Part shown: in pieces, positions 25,034-33,368 of the stretch
Layout: every line of letters begins with the position of its first letter
Position numbering within the stretch: position 1 is the first letter of the stretch
Assembly (NCBI GenBank): GCA_029778615.1
Contig: JAKOPZ010000008.1
Span: 1-55,583, forward strand
DNA: 55,583 nt
Direction: 5' to 3'
Source of the DNA: Chloroflexota bacterium
Lineage (GTDB): Bacteria > Chloroflexota > Anaerolineae > UBA4142 > SHND01
Position numbers and translations under genes: made by a program
Notes under the pieces: model-generated
Seen by the model: the letters and a program-made list of their open reading frames with translations, nothing else
Told to the model about the DNA's origin: nothing
Databases searched by the model: none

Positions 25034-26059
25034 ATGAAAGCACTCGTTTGGGAAGCGCCGCGCGTACTGAATCTGCGCGAGCAAGAAATTCCAAAACCTG
25101 CGGATGGTCATGTGTTGATACGCGTAGCGTACGCGGGCATTTGCGGTTCCGAGTTGAGCGGCTATCTTGGACACAACGCCCTGCGCGTGCCGCCGCTCGT
25201 GATGGGTCACGAATTTTCGGGAACAATTGTAGAACTGGGCGCCGACGTACGCGCGCAATTTCCAAATCTGTACTCTGGTCAAGCGGTGACGGTGAATCCG
25301 CTGACGTTTGACGGCACGTGCGAATTTTGTCGCGCGGGTCTCTCGCAATTGTGCATCGCGCGCAAATTGATTGGCGCGCATTGCGCGGGCGCGTTCGCGG
25401 AATATGTCAGTGTGCCGGCGAATCTCGTCTTACCGTTGCCGCCGGGCATGTCGCTCCGTACGGGCGCGCTGACGGAACCGGTCGCGTGCGGCGTGCGCAT
25501 TGGCGAGCTCGCGGGCGAAATCGAAAATCAAGTCGCCTTCATTGTCGGCGCGGGTCCGATTGGTTTGGTCGCGCTCCAAGCGCTGCAATTAAAAAAACTG
25601 CGCTGTGTTTTTGTTTCCGATTTGGATGCGGAGCGTTTGAACATGGCGCAAGCATTGGGCGGCATTCCGTTGCACGCGCGCGAGGTGAATGTGGTGGAAC
25701 GCGTGCGCGCGGAAACGAACGGCTATGGCGCGGCGGTGTCCGCCGATTGTGTGGGCACGGCGCAAACGCGTTTGCAGTGTGTGCAGGCGACGCGTTCGGC
25801 AGGCACATTTATTTTGGTCGGCTTGCACGAGGAAACGAGCGCGCTGCCCGCCGCCGAAATGATTCGCCGCGAAATTGTCACGCGCGGCAGTTTCTCGTAC
25901 ACGCGCGAAAATTTTTTCGAGGCGCTGCGGCGGTTGGAAAATGAACAAGTGCATCTCGACCCGTGGATTGTGGAAGCGCCATTAGAGCAAGGCGGCGCGT
26001 GGTTCGAACGGTTGTTGAACGCGCCGGGCAATGTTTCCAAAGTGCTGCTCGTGCCGTAA
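25034..26059 (+). CDS. Zinc-dependent alcohol/polyol dehydrogenase (MDR family)
   Basis: A 341-residue medium-chain dehydrogenase. Catalytic zinc ligands appear in GICGSE and MGHEFSG. The structural-zinc loop reads DGTCEFCRAGLSQLC, with only three cysteines; the first usual Cys position is occupied by Asp. The NAD-binding VGAGPIGLVALQALQLKKLRCVFVSDLDAERL follows. The start is 7 bp after the kinase stop with no clear ribosome site. It resembles sorbitol/threonine dehydrogenases. In this operon it may act on an amino-sugar-derived or lactate-derived alcohol, but that is speculative. Confidence 0.85.
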   Translation: MKALVWEAPRVLNLREQEIPKPADGHVLIRVAYAGICGSELSGYLGHNALRVPPLVMGHEFSGTIVELGADVRAQFPNLYSGQAVTVNPLTFDGTCEFCRAGLSQLCIARKLIGAHCAGAFAEYVSVPANLVLPLPPGMSLRTGALTEPVACGVRIGELAGEIENQVAFIVGAGPIGLVALQALQLKKLRCVFVSDLDAERLNMAQALGGIPLHAREVNVVERVRAETNGYGAAVSADCVGTAQTRLQCVQATRSAGTFILVGLHEETSALPAAEMIRREIVTRGSFSYTRENFFEALRRLENEQVHLDPWIVEAPLEQGGAWFERLLNAPGNVSKVLLVP

Positions 26060-26079
26060 AAAAATTTTTCGCCGCGAAT

Positions 26080-27906
26080 TTATTTTGGTTGAACCACCAC
26101 GCGGTGCGTTTCGTGCTGCGAGTCGTGGCGGTACAGCAAAATATTTTCGCGTACCTCGTACGCGCCATCGGAAACTTTAACCTCAAATCCGTCGGGATAC
26201 GCATGACGCGGCACAAAAATTTCGGTCGGCGCGACAAGGTTGTCCGCGTGGCGAAATTGAAATTCAAACACCCGCGTCAACCAATCATAATGCAGACTCA
26301 ACGGCTCGCCTGCCGTCGCGCGGGGATACGGGCGCGCCACCGCGCGCAGCGCGCGTCCGCCCGAGTCTATATCGGAAGGGTCTTTTTGTTCCGAGCGGCT
26401 GAAAATGCTCAAGTCCTCGCCGTTGAATGAATCACCGCGCCCATGCGTATTGTCCGCTGAATAATTCCAAATCGTCCCACTCATCAAATTCGCGTCCAGC
26501 GCGCGATACGAACGGTCCAGCGCGCGTGTGGTCAACAATTCATCCGCCGCGCGCAGCAGCGGCTGATTGCGTAAATCGAACGGAATTCCAAATTCGCCCA
26601 ACAGGACCGGCACACCGCCCAAATCATTTTCCGCTTCATGTTGAAATACCTTGAGCTGCGCGGCGAACGATTGTTGAATCGCGCCCGCGCCAATGACGAG
26701 GCGGCGGCGGAGCATGTCCACGCCGAGATGGTTCACGTAACGACGCACCATCAGCGTAATGCCGTCGTACCAATGCGGCGCGTACACCAGATTCGGCAAT
26801 TCCGCCGCATTCAACAGCGGCGCGGGTTCGCCCGGTTCGCCTTGCACAAAAATCAGCGCCTGCGGGTTAATGCGGCGCATCGTCTCGGCAAAGCGTACTG
26901 CAAAGCGCGGATAATAATCGCGGCGAAAACCAAATTCGCGTCCTTGCACGCGCGTAAAATGCGCGGGACGCAGCAGCACGGGTCGTCCGCGCGCATCCAC
27001 ATCCCACACACCGTTTTGCTTCCATACACATTCATAGCCGGGCAGCCACGCGCGTGCGCGCGCCGGGTTAGTCATTTTCAACCACACGCGTTGGGGATAG
27101 CCCGCGCCGAGAAGCATCGCTTGATACGGACTCGGCGTGGGCCAATAACGAAATTGTCCCGACGACCGCAAATTTTTCCAACCGATATATCCGCGCGAAG
27201 GTTCATTCATCACCTCATAGCCGACAACATGCGGCATGTCGCGCAAGCGCAAAGCGAGCTGTGCAAACGCATCGAGATAATGCTGCTGCAAAAATTCTTG
27301 GACCGGGACGCCGTTGATTTTTGTTTCGGGGGCAAAATCATTGCCGGCGAAAAAAAGCGTGAACATGGTCGCCGGCGCAAGTCGTCCGTAATTCGTCGCC
27401 CAAATCAACAAGGGCGCAGGGTCCGCTTTCCAATCATGCAGCATCGCCGCGCCCGTTTCGCGCAATGCAGTTACATCCAAGCCCACCGCCTCGAGCGTCC
27501 ACGCGGGCGCGCCATCGCCACCGGTAAAACGACTCCACACGTCTTGATGCGGGTCAATCAAAATTTGAAAACCGTACGCGCCGGCTTTTTGCAGCACCGC
27601 ATAAAGGTACTCGAGGTACTCGGTATCGTACTGGCGCGGACCCGCGTGTTCCAATGCTTCCCACGTGACGACAACGCGCAAAAAAGTGAGACCCCATTCG
27701 CGCAGCCGCGTAAAATGCTCGTCCGCCGTTGCGAGTGAAAACGGACGTCCCACAAAGGACACGGCGCGGTCATCATAAAAACGCGGGTCGTGCAATTCGA
27801 CCTGCGGGGTGTACGGAATTTTGCTGCTCCCGCCGACGTTCACACCGCGCAAGAGCAAAGTCCGTCCAAACTCATCAACAAAACGCGTACCATTCGCTCG
27901 AATCAT
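26080..27906 (-). CDS. Family 5 glycoside hydrolase, glycosylceramidase-like
   Basis: A 608-residue GH5 enzyme without a signal peptide. It opens with FVDEFGRTLLLRGVNVGGSSKIPY and FLRVVVTWEALEHAGPRQYDTEYLEYL; the acid/base is Glu in GYEVMNEPSRGYIG and the nucleophile is Glu in VPVLLGEFGIPFDLR. A C-terminal beta-domain (about 520-608: PYPRATAGEPLSLHYDWLTRVFEFQFRH) resembles the tail of endoglycoceramidase or steryl-glucosidase-like GH5 proteins (GH5_12 type). A glycolipid substrate is plausible because the divergent neighbour makes glycosyl-diacylglycerols. No Shine-Dalgarno sequence is visible. It is convergent with the dehydrogenase gene. Confidence 0.82.
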   Translation of the reverse strand: MIRANGTRFVDEFGRTLLLRGVNVGGSSKIPYTPQVELHDPRFYDDRAVSFVGRPFSLATADEHFTRLREWGLTFLRVVVTWEALEHAGPRQYDTEYLEYLYAVLQKAGAYGFQILIDPHQDVWSRFTGGDGAPAWTLEAVGLDVTALRETGAAMLHDWKADPAPLLIWATNYGRLAPATMFTLFFAGNDFAPETKINGVPVQEFLQQHYLDAFAQLALRLRDMPHVVGYEVMNEPSRGYIGWKNLRSSGQFRYWPTPSPYQAMLLGAGYPQRVWLKMTNPARARAWLPGYECVWKQNGVWDVDARGRPVLLRPAHFTRVQGREFGFRRDYYPRFAVRFAETMRRINPQALIFVQGEPGEPAPLLNAAELPNLVYAPHWYDGITLMVRRYVNHLGVDMLRRRLVIGAGAIQQSFAAQLKVFQHEAENDLGGVPVLLGEFGIPFDLRNQPLLRAADELLTTRALDRSYRALDANLMSGTIWNYSADNTHGRGDSFNGEDLSIFSRSEQKDPSDIDSGGRALRAVARPYPRATAGEPLSLHYDWLTRVFEFQFRHADNLVAPTEIFVPRHAYPDGFEVKVSDGAYEVRENILLYRHDSQHETHRVVVQPK

Positions 27907-27910
27907 TCGT

Positions 27911-27970
27911 TACAATGCGGAGAGAGCAAAGCATTTTCGTCGCGACGCGACAGCAGCAAAATGCTTGCTC
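27911..27970 (+). promoter_or_regulatory. Putative -10 and 5'-terminal leader hairpin
   Basis: TACAAT (27911-27916) would start transcription near 27923, where GAGCAAAGCATTTT (27924-27937) begins. It pairs with AAAATGCTTGCTC (27958-27970), one base bulged, leaving the ATG at 27989 18 nt beyond. No ribosome site is seen, so the hairpin may affect stability or translation. Confidence 0.5.
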
Positions 27971-27988
27971 CCGACCTTTCTCACCATC

Positions 27989-29149
27989 ATGCCACACATT
28001 CTTGTATTACACGCCTCGCTCGGCACGGGGCATACCTCCGCAGCCAACGCGCTCGCCGAAGCGTATAAACGATTTCCAGATGTCCAAGTGCGCGTTGTGG
28101 ATGTCCTCGATTATACAAACGATATAACTCGCGCCGCGCTACAGGCATTTTATCTGAACCTGAGCGAAAAAGCACCGCCGCTCTACAAAGTGTTGTACGA
28201 AGCGACGGAAAGCGACAAGCCGTCGGAACCGCTCGGCAGTGAAAAATTATTGAGTCTGGTCAGTCCGCCTTTTTTTAATGACCTGCAAACGCTCATCAAA
28301 GAAACAACTCCCGATATTGTTGTCAGCACGCACGCGCTGCCGGTACAAGTGGTGCATCATCTGGTCGAACGCGGGGATTATAGCGGGCTGCACTATGTTG
28401 TCATTACCGATTTTGTCGCGCATCGCACATGGATGGCGACGGGCGTGGACGCGTATTTTGTGCCCAGCGACTTGACGCGCGAAATCCTCGCGGGGCGCGG
28501 GGTGCCGCGCGAAAAAATGTTTGTAACGGGTATTCCGGTGCGCCTCGAAATTGCGGAGCCGAAAGACCGCTACGCGATGCGCGCGAAACACGCGCTGCCC
28601 GACGCGATTCCCATCGTTACGTTGTTTGGCGGCGGTATCCCCGCGCCGCGCGTGCGGCGGATGGTTGCGGGGCTGGTCGCGAGCTCAGAAAACTTTGAAT
28701 TGGTTGTCGTCGCGGGGCGTAACGAAGAATTGGCGCAAGCGCTTGAGGATGTCGAGAGCAGCGCCAACGTGCGTCTGCAAAAATTGGGCAAGATTGATTT
28801 TGTAGATGATCTCGTTGCAGCAAGCGACGTGGTGATAACCAAAGCGGGCGGCTTGATTGTGAGTGAAGTCTTGGCGCGCAGTACGCCAATGATTATTATT
28901 GACCCGATTCCCGGTCAAGAAGAATGGAATGCCGATTTCGTTGCCGGCGCCGGCGCGGCCATTCAACTGCGAATGCCGGAAATGGTCCCCGCCGCGTTGG
29001 AATTTTTGCTGAAACAAAAATCACGTCTGGACGATATGGGCATTCAAGCGCGTCTGGTCGGACACCCGCACGCGGCGATGGACATTGTCGAGCATACGCT
29101 GGATGCGTGGATAGAACAGCCGACCACAATGCCAAGCCAAAGTGTATAA
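27989..29149 (+). CDS. MGDG-synthase-type glycosyltransferase
   Basis: A 386-residue GT28/GT-B glycolipid synthase. The start MPHILVLHASLGTGHTSAANALAEAY is the MGDG_synth N-terminal motif. Later come DIVVSTHALPVQVVHHLVERGDY, TDFVAHRTWMATGVDAYFVPSDL, VTGIPVRLEI, TLFGGGIPAPRVRRMVAGL and the nucleotide-sugar-binding KAGGLIVSEVLARSTPMIIIDPIPGQEEWNADFV. It transfers glucose or galactose to diacylglycerol at the membrane surface. The longer in-frame extension to 27809 would run back through the divergent GH5 gene, so the ATG at 27989 was chosen. Confidence 0.9.
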   Translation: MPHILVLHASLGTGHTSAANALAEAYKRFPDVQVRVVDVLDYTNDITRAALQAFYLNLSEKAPPLYKVLYEATESDKPSEPLGSEKLLSLVSPPFFNDLQTLIKETTPDIVVSTHALPVQVVHHLVERGDYSGLHYVVITDFVAHRTWMATGVDAYFVPSDLTREILAGRGVPREKMFVTGIPVRLEIAEPKDRYAMRAKHALPDAIPIVTLFGGGIPAPRVRRMVAGLVASSENFELVVVAGRNEELAQALEDVESSANVRLQKLGKIDFVDDLVAASDVVITKAGGLIVSEVLARSTPMIIIDPIPGQEEWNADFVAGAGAAIQLRMPEMVPAALEFLLKQKSRLDDMGIQARLVGHPHAAMDIVEHTLDAWIEQPTTMPSQSV

Positions 29150-29196
29150 ACTGTGGCGGCAGTGGCGCGTGGCTGCGCGTGCGTTCACGTGTACAA

Positions 29197-29230
29197 CAAA
29201 ATTCCCGCGTTCCGAAACGTGGGAATTTTA
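29197..29230. terminator. Bidirectional terminator
   Basis: A-rich/T-rich flanked stem AAATTCCCGCGTT / AACGTGGGAATTT (loop CCGA, one G-T pair) between the convergent glycosyltransferase and HEAT/BNR genes. T-runs occur on both strands. Confidence 0.75.
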
Positions 29231-29246
29231 TTTCCAAAGGGTTCTG

Positions 29247-30320
29247 CTATTCCGAGCCATATATCAATACTCGATTGCCCGTAAGCGCATACAACTTGGT
29301 TTTTTCAAAGGCGAGACGCGTCACCGCATCTGTCGTTTTGTTTTGGCTCAAGGTCGTCCAGGTCTCACCGCCATCTTGTGTGACTGCAATGCCGAGCGGC
29401 ACAAATTCTACATTCCCCGTGCCGAGCATTACGCCATGTGCGAGTGCGATGCGTTGTGGATTGTTTGCATCTATCGTCACTGCGCTCACCACATAACGCC
29501 CGCCGGGAACCACCGGCAAACCCTTGTTCATCGCATGCCATGTATTTCCACCATCGGTGCTTTGATAAACGCCCAAGCCGTCAATCCCTGCGTACAAAAC
29601 TTGCGAATCACTCGGGCTGACGCTCAACACATCAACGGTGCCCGGCAAAGCGTGCGGCAGGGTGCTCCATGTTTTGCCGCCGTTGTGGGTGATTTTCAAA
29701 TCACGCCGCGTTGCCGCGTAGCCAATCTCCGCATTCGACGGCGCCACCGCGTACGCGCTCAACGCGCGTTCATCAATCCCTGTTACAAGTGCGACGCGCG
29801 TTTGCACGCGTGCGAGTGAATCTTGAGCCGCCTGACGAACCGCTGCATTGGTATCAAGGACTGCGGCACGTTCCAATGTCAGGACTGCCGAAAGGTTATT
29901 GATTTCGCCCAGCGACCATGCCGCATTCTGCCGCACCGCCGGAACGGGGTCATTTAACAAGGTCTGCTGAAGCGCATTGCTCGCAGTCGGCGAAGCGATA
30001 AAACCCAACATGTCCGCAGAATTGCGCCGCAGGACAACGTTATCGGAATGTAACGCTGTGACGAGCGACGAGACGGCGGCTTCGCCCGCGTTCTCCAGCT
30101 CGCGCTGTGCATTGTGACGCGCGGCAGTGAGGCGGTCTGTTTTCAATTCATTGACCAATGCCTGAATCCGCACTTGTGCCGCACTCGGCGGATTCGCGCT
30201 GGCAGTGATGACGATAACTATCGCCAGCGACGCGAGAATCAACGCGACGAGCGTTCCCAGCATCAACCGCCGGCGTGGCGCGCCAAAGGGTGAAAAGGAA
30301 AATGGAAAAGTGTTCAGCAT
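29247..30320 (-). CDS. Membrane-anchored HEAT-repeat plus BNR-propeller protein
   Basis: A 357-residue protein with one N-terminal transmembrane segment (about 19-42). Two or three HEAT-like repeats follow (about 50-175: VSSLVTALHSDNVVLRRNSADMLGFI, NDPVPAVRQNAAWSLGEIN, DTNAAVRQAAQDSLARVQ). The C-terminal half (about 180-357) is a BNR/sortilin-like propeller with Asp-box repeats: THNGGKTWSTL, STDGGNTWHAM, TQDGGETWTTL. It is probably exposed outside the membrane; a binding role is likely. It starts 9 bp after the receiver gene and is probably co-transcribed with it. Confidence 0.8.
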   Translation of the reverse strand: MLNTFPFSFSPFGAPRRRLMLGTLVALILASLAIVIVITASANPPSAAQVRIQALVNELKTDRLTAARHNAQRELENAGEAAVSSLVTALHSDNVVLRRNSADMLGFIASPTASNALQQTLLNDPVPAVRQNAAWSLGEINNLSAVLTLERAAVLDTNAAVRQAAQDSLARVQTRVALVTGIDERALSAYAVAPSNAEIGYAATRRDLKITHNGGKTWSTLPHALPGTVDVLSVSPSDSQVLYAGIDGLGVYQSTDGGNTWHAMNKGLPVVPGGRYVVSAVTIDANNPQRIALAHGVMLGTGNVEFVPLGIAVTQDGGETWTTLSQNKTTDAVTRLAFEKTKLYALTGNRVLIYGSE

Positions 30321-30329
30321 GTTGCTCCT

Positions 30330-30758
30330 TTATCGGTGTAAAGGTTGGGAATAGACAGAATACATCTGTCGTGGTTTTTGCTGTTTCTCCCCTTGTAAAC
30401 GATAACGCAGGGTGTCCAGCGCTTGCAGCATCAATTCGAGTTCAGTGGACTTGTCAAAGAAATAGTCGGCGCCCGCCGCAAGGAAACGCTCGCGATATTG
30501 CGGATACGCATAATTGGTCAGCACAATCACGAGCGGCGCATCCGCGACTCCCTTGATGTGATGCAGCACATCGAAACCGGTGCCTTCGTCTAGCCTCAAG
30601 TCCAACAAGACCACGTCAGGTTTCACTCGCAGTATGCCGCGAATGGCATCTTGCGCGGTGGCGGCGTGACCTACCACGTTCACGTCCTTGCGCTGTGCAA
30701 CAAGTTTGGTTAGGCGTTCTCGCAGAAACTTGGAATTCTCAACAATATATACTCTCAT
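30330..30758 (-). CDS. Single-domain response regulator (Glu7/Asn8 pocket)
   Basis: A 142-residue CheY-like receiver starting at the ATG at 30758, with AAAGGTG upstream. Phospho-acceptor Asp53 (VVLLDLRLDEG), Thr81 and Lys103 are present, but the acidic pair is Glu7-Asn8, so Mg binding may be altered. It aligns without gaps over about 104 residues with the product of 31688-32080 (shared VENS/VEDS, LRERL, VIVLTN(Y/F)AYPQYR, DKS), so the two are paralogues. There is no output domain; it probably relays phosphate or acts by protein contact. A copy of the 19-bp motif lies about 100 bp upstream. Confidence 0.85.
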   Translation of the reverse strand: MRVYIVENSKFLRERLTKLVAQRKDVNVVGHAATAQDAIRGILRVKPDVVLLDLRLDEGTGFDVLHHIKGVADAPLVIVLTNYAYPQYRERFLAAGADYFFDKSTELELMLQALDTLRYRLQGEKQQKPRQMYSVYSQPLHR

Positions 30759-30857
30759 GATGACACCTTTGCTCTTTTCACCGTCACTATACAAAATTAG
30801 CGAGTACAACGAAATCGGTAAAGGACTGAAGCGGATGTAGGAACCCACTACGCCTTC

Positions 30858-30876
30858 TGTCGGACAAATTCCTACA
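30858..30876 (-). promoter_or_regulatory. 19-bp inverted-repeat motif, site A
   Basis: TGTCGGACAAATTCCTACA is the best two-fold copy of the recurrent motif (half-sites TGTCGGA and TGTAGGA, 5-nt spacer). It lies 100 bp upstream of the single-domain receiver start, inside the intergenic gap. A shorter GTAGGAACCCACTAC inverted repeat lies next to it at about 30837-30851. Confidence 0.6.
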
Positions 30877-30928
30877 CGCGCGGGCGGCGACACCAAAAAA
30901 AACCGCCGCCTCGACGGCAGCGGTGGTA

Positions 30929-31558
30929 TTACATGACCAATTTGTTTTCGATGGCGTAATGCGTCAGTTCCGCATTCGTCTTCATATTCATCTTTTCAAG
31001 AATGCGTGCCCGGTACGTACTGACCGTTTTCACCGAGAGCGTCAGATTCGCAGCGATTTGCCCGACCTCTTTGCCGGACGCAATCATGCACAAGACCTGA
31101 TACTCGCGGTCGGACAAAAGTTCGTGCGGCGGACGCGCATCTTTGTTTCCGATTTGGAGCAAAAGGTTTTCGGCGACGACTGCGTTGATATATTTTCCAC
31201 CCTGCAAAATTTTTTTCATCGCGTTGACCAATTCTTCCGATGCACTCTCTTTGGTCAAGTACCCGCTCGCGCCTGCTTTAAGCGTCCGCACAGCATACTG
31301 GTCTTCGGGATACATACTCAGGACGAGCACAGGCAGCTGCGGAAATTGATGTTTGATTTCTTTGAGCGTATTCAGACCGCTCCCGCCCGGCATACTCAAG
31401 TCCATGATGAGTGCGTCCCATGTGTCTTGCTTGAGGCGTTCAAACAATTCGTCGGTATCGCTGGCTTCGCCAAACGTTGCCTTGCGGAATTCGTTTGCCA
31501 GAATTAGGCGCAAGCCCTGCCGGACAACGGTATGGTCATCTGCAATCAATATCTTCAT
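30929..31558 (-). CDS. NarL/FixJ-type response regulator
   Basis: A 209-residue two-domain regulator. The receiver has the full active site (Asp7, Asp8, Asp53 in IMDLSMPGG, Ser81, Lys103). The C-terminal LuxR helix-turn-helix (about 143-205: LLSDREYQVLCMIASGKEVGQIAANLTLSVKTVSTYRARILEKMNMKTNAELTHYAI) is intact. Of the four multi-residue regulators near the giant kinase it is the only DNA-binding one with a functional phospho-acceptor, making it the best candidate output of that kinase and reader of the 19-bp motif (inference). Confidence 0.9.
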   Translation of the reverse strand: MKILIADDHTVVRQGLRLILANEFRKATFGEASDTDELFERLKQDTWDALIMDLSMPGGSGLNTLKEIKHQFPQLPVLVLSMYPEDQYAVRTLKAGASGYLTKESASEELVNAMKKILQGGKYINAVVAENLLLQIGNKDARPPHELLSDREYQVLCMIASGKEVGQIAANLTLSVKTVSTYRARILEKMNMKTNAELTHYAIENKLVM

Positions 31559-31687
31559 TGTGATACCTCAATGTGATTTTTGCGTGCCCGACGGCATTCA
31601 GCTGTTCGGATGTAAAAAGTTGTTTTGATTTCCCTTTCCCCCAATGCGAGCGACATGTGCCCGGTTCTTTTAACGTATCCATTGTTT

Positions 31688-32080
31688 TTATGCATCAAGC
31701 TGTTGATTCTCTGCCCTTGTCTTGTCAAGGTATTGATTGAGGACAACGACCACTTGGTCAAATTCGTTTGACTTGTCCAAGAAAAAGTCCGCACCAGCTT
31801 CCATGTACTTTTTGCGATACTGCGGGTAGGCAAAGTTTGTGAGCACAATGACAAGCGGTGGTTTGCCCGCAATTTTACAGGCTTGCAAGACCTGAAAGCC
31901 GTTCCCCACGCGCAATCGAATATCGAGAATGACGGCATCCGGCTTTTGCTCTCGAATTTGTTGAATCGCGTCTTCTGCCGTGTCACTAAATCCGGACACT
32001 TTGACTTGTTTGAGTGTGTTCAAGGTCCGAATTAGACGCTCGCGTAACAGCGAAGAATCTTCAACCACAAATATAGTCAT
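31688..32080 (-). CDS. Single-domain response regulator
   Basis: A 130-residue CheY-like receiver with a complete active site (Glu7-Asp8 acidic pair, Asp53 in VILDIRLRVGNG, Thr81, Lys103). It is paralogous to the 30330-30758 product, probably through a local duplication flanking the NarL regulator. There is no output domain. It is transcribed away from the csbD gene with a 350-bp regulatory gap between. Confidence 0.87.
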   Translation of the reverse strand: MTIFVVEDSSLLRERLIRTLNTLKQVKVSGFSDTAEDAIQQIREQKPDAVILDIRLRVGNGFQVLQACKIAGKPPLVIVLTNFAYPQYRKKYMEAGADFFLDKSNEFDQVVVVLNQYLDKTRAENQQLDA

Positions 32081-32254
32081 AACGCCAAGTTTCCCCCAAA
32101 AACAATCGCGTCAAGGGGCAAGTCGCTCCGCGTCTCGGCTGACTTGCCTCTCTCGTATAGAACGAACCTTTTTCCGGTGCTCACTATACACGAGCAGCGG
32201 ACATTTAGCAGTAGGCAAGGTTCTGACACAAACCACCGATTTTGTCTGACACGC

Positions 32255-32302
32255 CGTCGGTGTTTATCCTACATGATTTTCTGTGTCGGTGTAAGACAAA
32301 CG
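32255..32302. promoter_or_regulatory. 19-bp motif, sites B and B'
   Basis: The gap 32081-32431 contains CGTCGGTGTTTATCCTACA (32255-32273) and, 29 bp on, the weaker TGTCGGTGTAAGACAAACG (32284-32302). A TCTGACAC direct repeat (about 32222 and 32245) lies to the left. They could serve the divergent receiver and csbD genes. The remainder of the gap holds no gene that I can see. Confidence 0.55.
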
Positions 32303-32361
32303 CGTACAGCGGACTGCCTTTCCACTGACATCAAGTTCAGTCCTTCTCCGATGTTCCATCT

Positions 32362-32412
32362 TTGGCGTTTTTGTTATCCTGTTCGTGTGTGAACGGCAAG
32401 CGAAACTTGCCG
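32362..32412 (+). promoter_or_regulatory. csbD promoter with 5'-end hairpin
   Basis: TTGGCG (32362-32367), 17 nt, TATCCT (32385-32390), the same -10 as the tetR promoter. The predicted transcript begins at a hairpin CGGCAAG-CGAAA-CTTGCCG (32394-32412), followed by GGAGG and the ATG at 32432. Confidence 0.5.
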
Positions 32413-32431
32413 AATCCAATGGAGGTACAAA

Positions 32432-32659
32432 ATGGACGATATTTTGCAAGGCAACTGGAAACAACTCAAAGGACAGGTCAAAGAATGGTGGGGCGACCTT
32501 ACCGACGATGACCTGACCAAGATTGACGGCAAACGCGACAAGTTGGTCGGAGCACTGCAAGAACGTTACGGTTATACCAAAGAACGCGCCGACCAAGAAG
32601 TGACACGTCGGTTGGACGAATATCAACGCAGCACCCAAAATTATCCGACTCGCATGTAA
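32432..32659 (+). CDS. CsbD-family stress protein
   Basis: A 75-residue CsbD-like protein: MDDILQGNWKQLKGQVKEWWGDLTDDDLTKIDGKRDKLVGALQERYGYTKERADQEVTRRL is the family pattern (NWKQLKG...WG.LTDDDL..I.G..D.L.G.LQ..YG). These small cytoplasmic proteins are general-stress induced with no known reaction. A strong GGAGG site precedes the ATG. It is the first of a plus-strand stress trio with the DUF892 and GlsB-type genes. Confidence 0.93.
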   Translation: MDDILQGNWKQLKGQVKEWWGDLTDDDLTKIDGKRDKLVGALQERYGYTKERADQEVTRRLDEYQRSTQNYPTRM

Positions 32660-32677
32660 TGAATGGCACGAAACATT

Positions 32678-32738
32678 GGACCGCAGGAGGACAAGGCGGT
32701 CCGCAAGACACGCGGGGCGAGCGAGGTTCGCCCCGCGT
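32678..32738 (+). other. Double hairpin in the csbD-DUF892 spacer
   Basis: GGACCGC/GCGGTCC (32678-32684 with 32696-32702) and ACGCGGGGCGA/TCGCCCCGCGT (32710-32720 with 32728-32738) are perfect stems. No T-run follows, so RNA processing or partial attenuation is more likely than full termination. Confidence 0.5.
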
Positions 32739-32767
32739 TCAGCAAGACCCGGAAAGGAAAACAAACT

Positions 32768-33259
32768 ATGGCACTCGATACCTTACATGATTTATTTGTG
32801 GACGAACTGAAAGATTTATACAGTGCGGAAACGCAGCTGACCAAAGCCCTGCCCAAAATGGCCGAAGGGGCAAATTCCGAAGAACTGGTCCACGCGTTTG
32901 AATCGCACTTGAATGAAACAAAAGAGCACGTCCAGCGACTCGAAGATATTTTCAGCGAACTGCAAGCTTCGCCACGCGGCAAGAAATGCGTGGGCATGGA
33001 AGGACTGATTGAAGAAGGCAAAGAGGTGCTCAAGGAAAAAGGACAAGACTGGGTCTTGGACGCCGCTTTGATTGGCGCAGCGCAACGCGTCGAACATTAT
33101 GAAATGGCGGCATACGGCACCGCACGCGAGCACGCCGAAAAATTGGGTTTGTACAAAGCCGCACGGCTGCTCCAAACAACGCTGGATGAAGAAGGCGCGG
33201 CGGACAAAAAGTTGACCGCAATCGCCGAAAGTTCGGTGAACGCGCTCGCGGCATTATAG
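32768..33259 (+). CDS. Ferritin-like DUF892 (YciE/YciF-type) protein
   Basis: A 163-residue four-helix ferritin-like protein. TLHDLFVDELKDLYSAETQLTKALPKMAEGANSEELVHAFESHLNETKEHVQRLEDIF and the later DAALIGAAQRVEHYEMAAYGTAREHAEKLG are the YciF-family helices, with Glu and His candidates for a di-iron site. It is stress-associated in many bacteria. Start at the ATG after AGGAAA; a longer in-frame stretch reads through the spacer hairpins and is unlikely. Confidence 0.92.
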   Translation: MALDTLHDLFVDELKDLYSAETQLTKALPKMAEGANSEELVHAFESHLNETKEHVQRLEDIFSELQASPRGKKCVGMEGLIEEGKEVLKEKGQDWVLDAALIGAAQRVEHYEMAAYGTAREHAEKLGLYKAARLLQTTLDEEGAADKKLTAIAESSVNALAAL

Positions 33260-33368
33260 GTACGTGTCGGAAGGATGCACTAACCGGTCTTGCGCGTTAT
33301 GCAGCATGACCAAAACACATCATGATTCATCGTCATTCAATTGAATGACGCCACAGGAGGAAAATACA

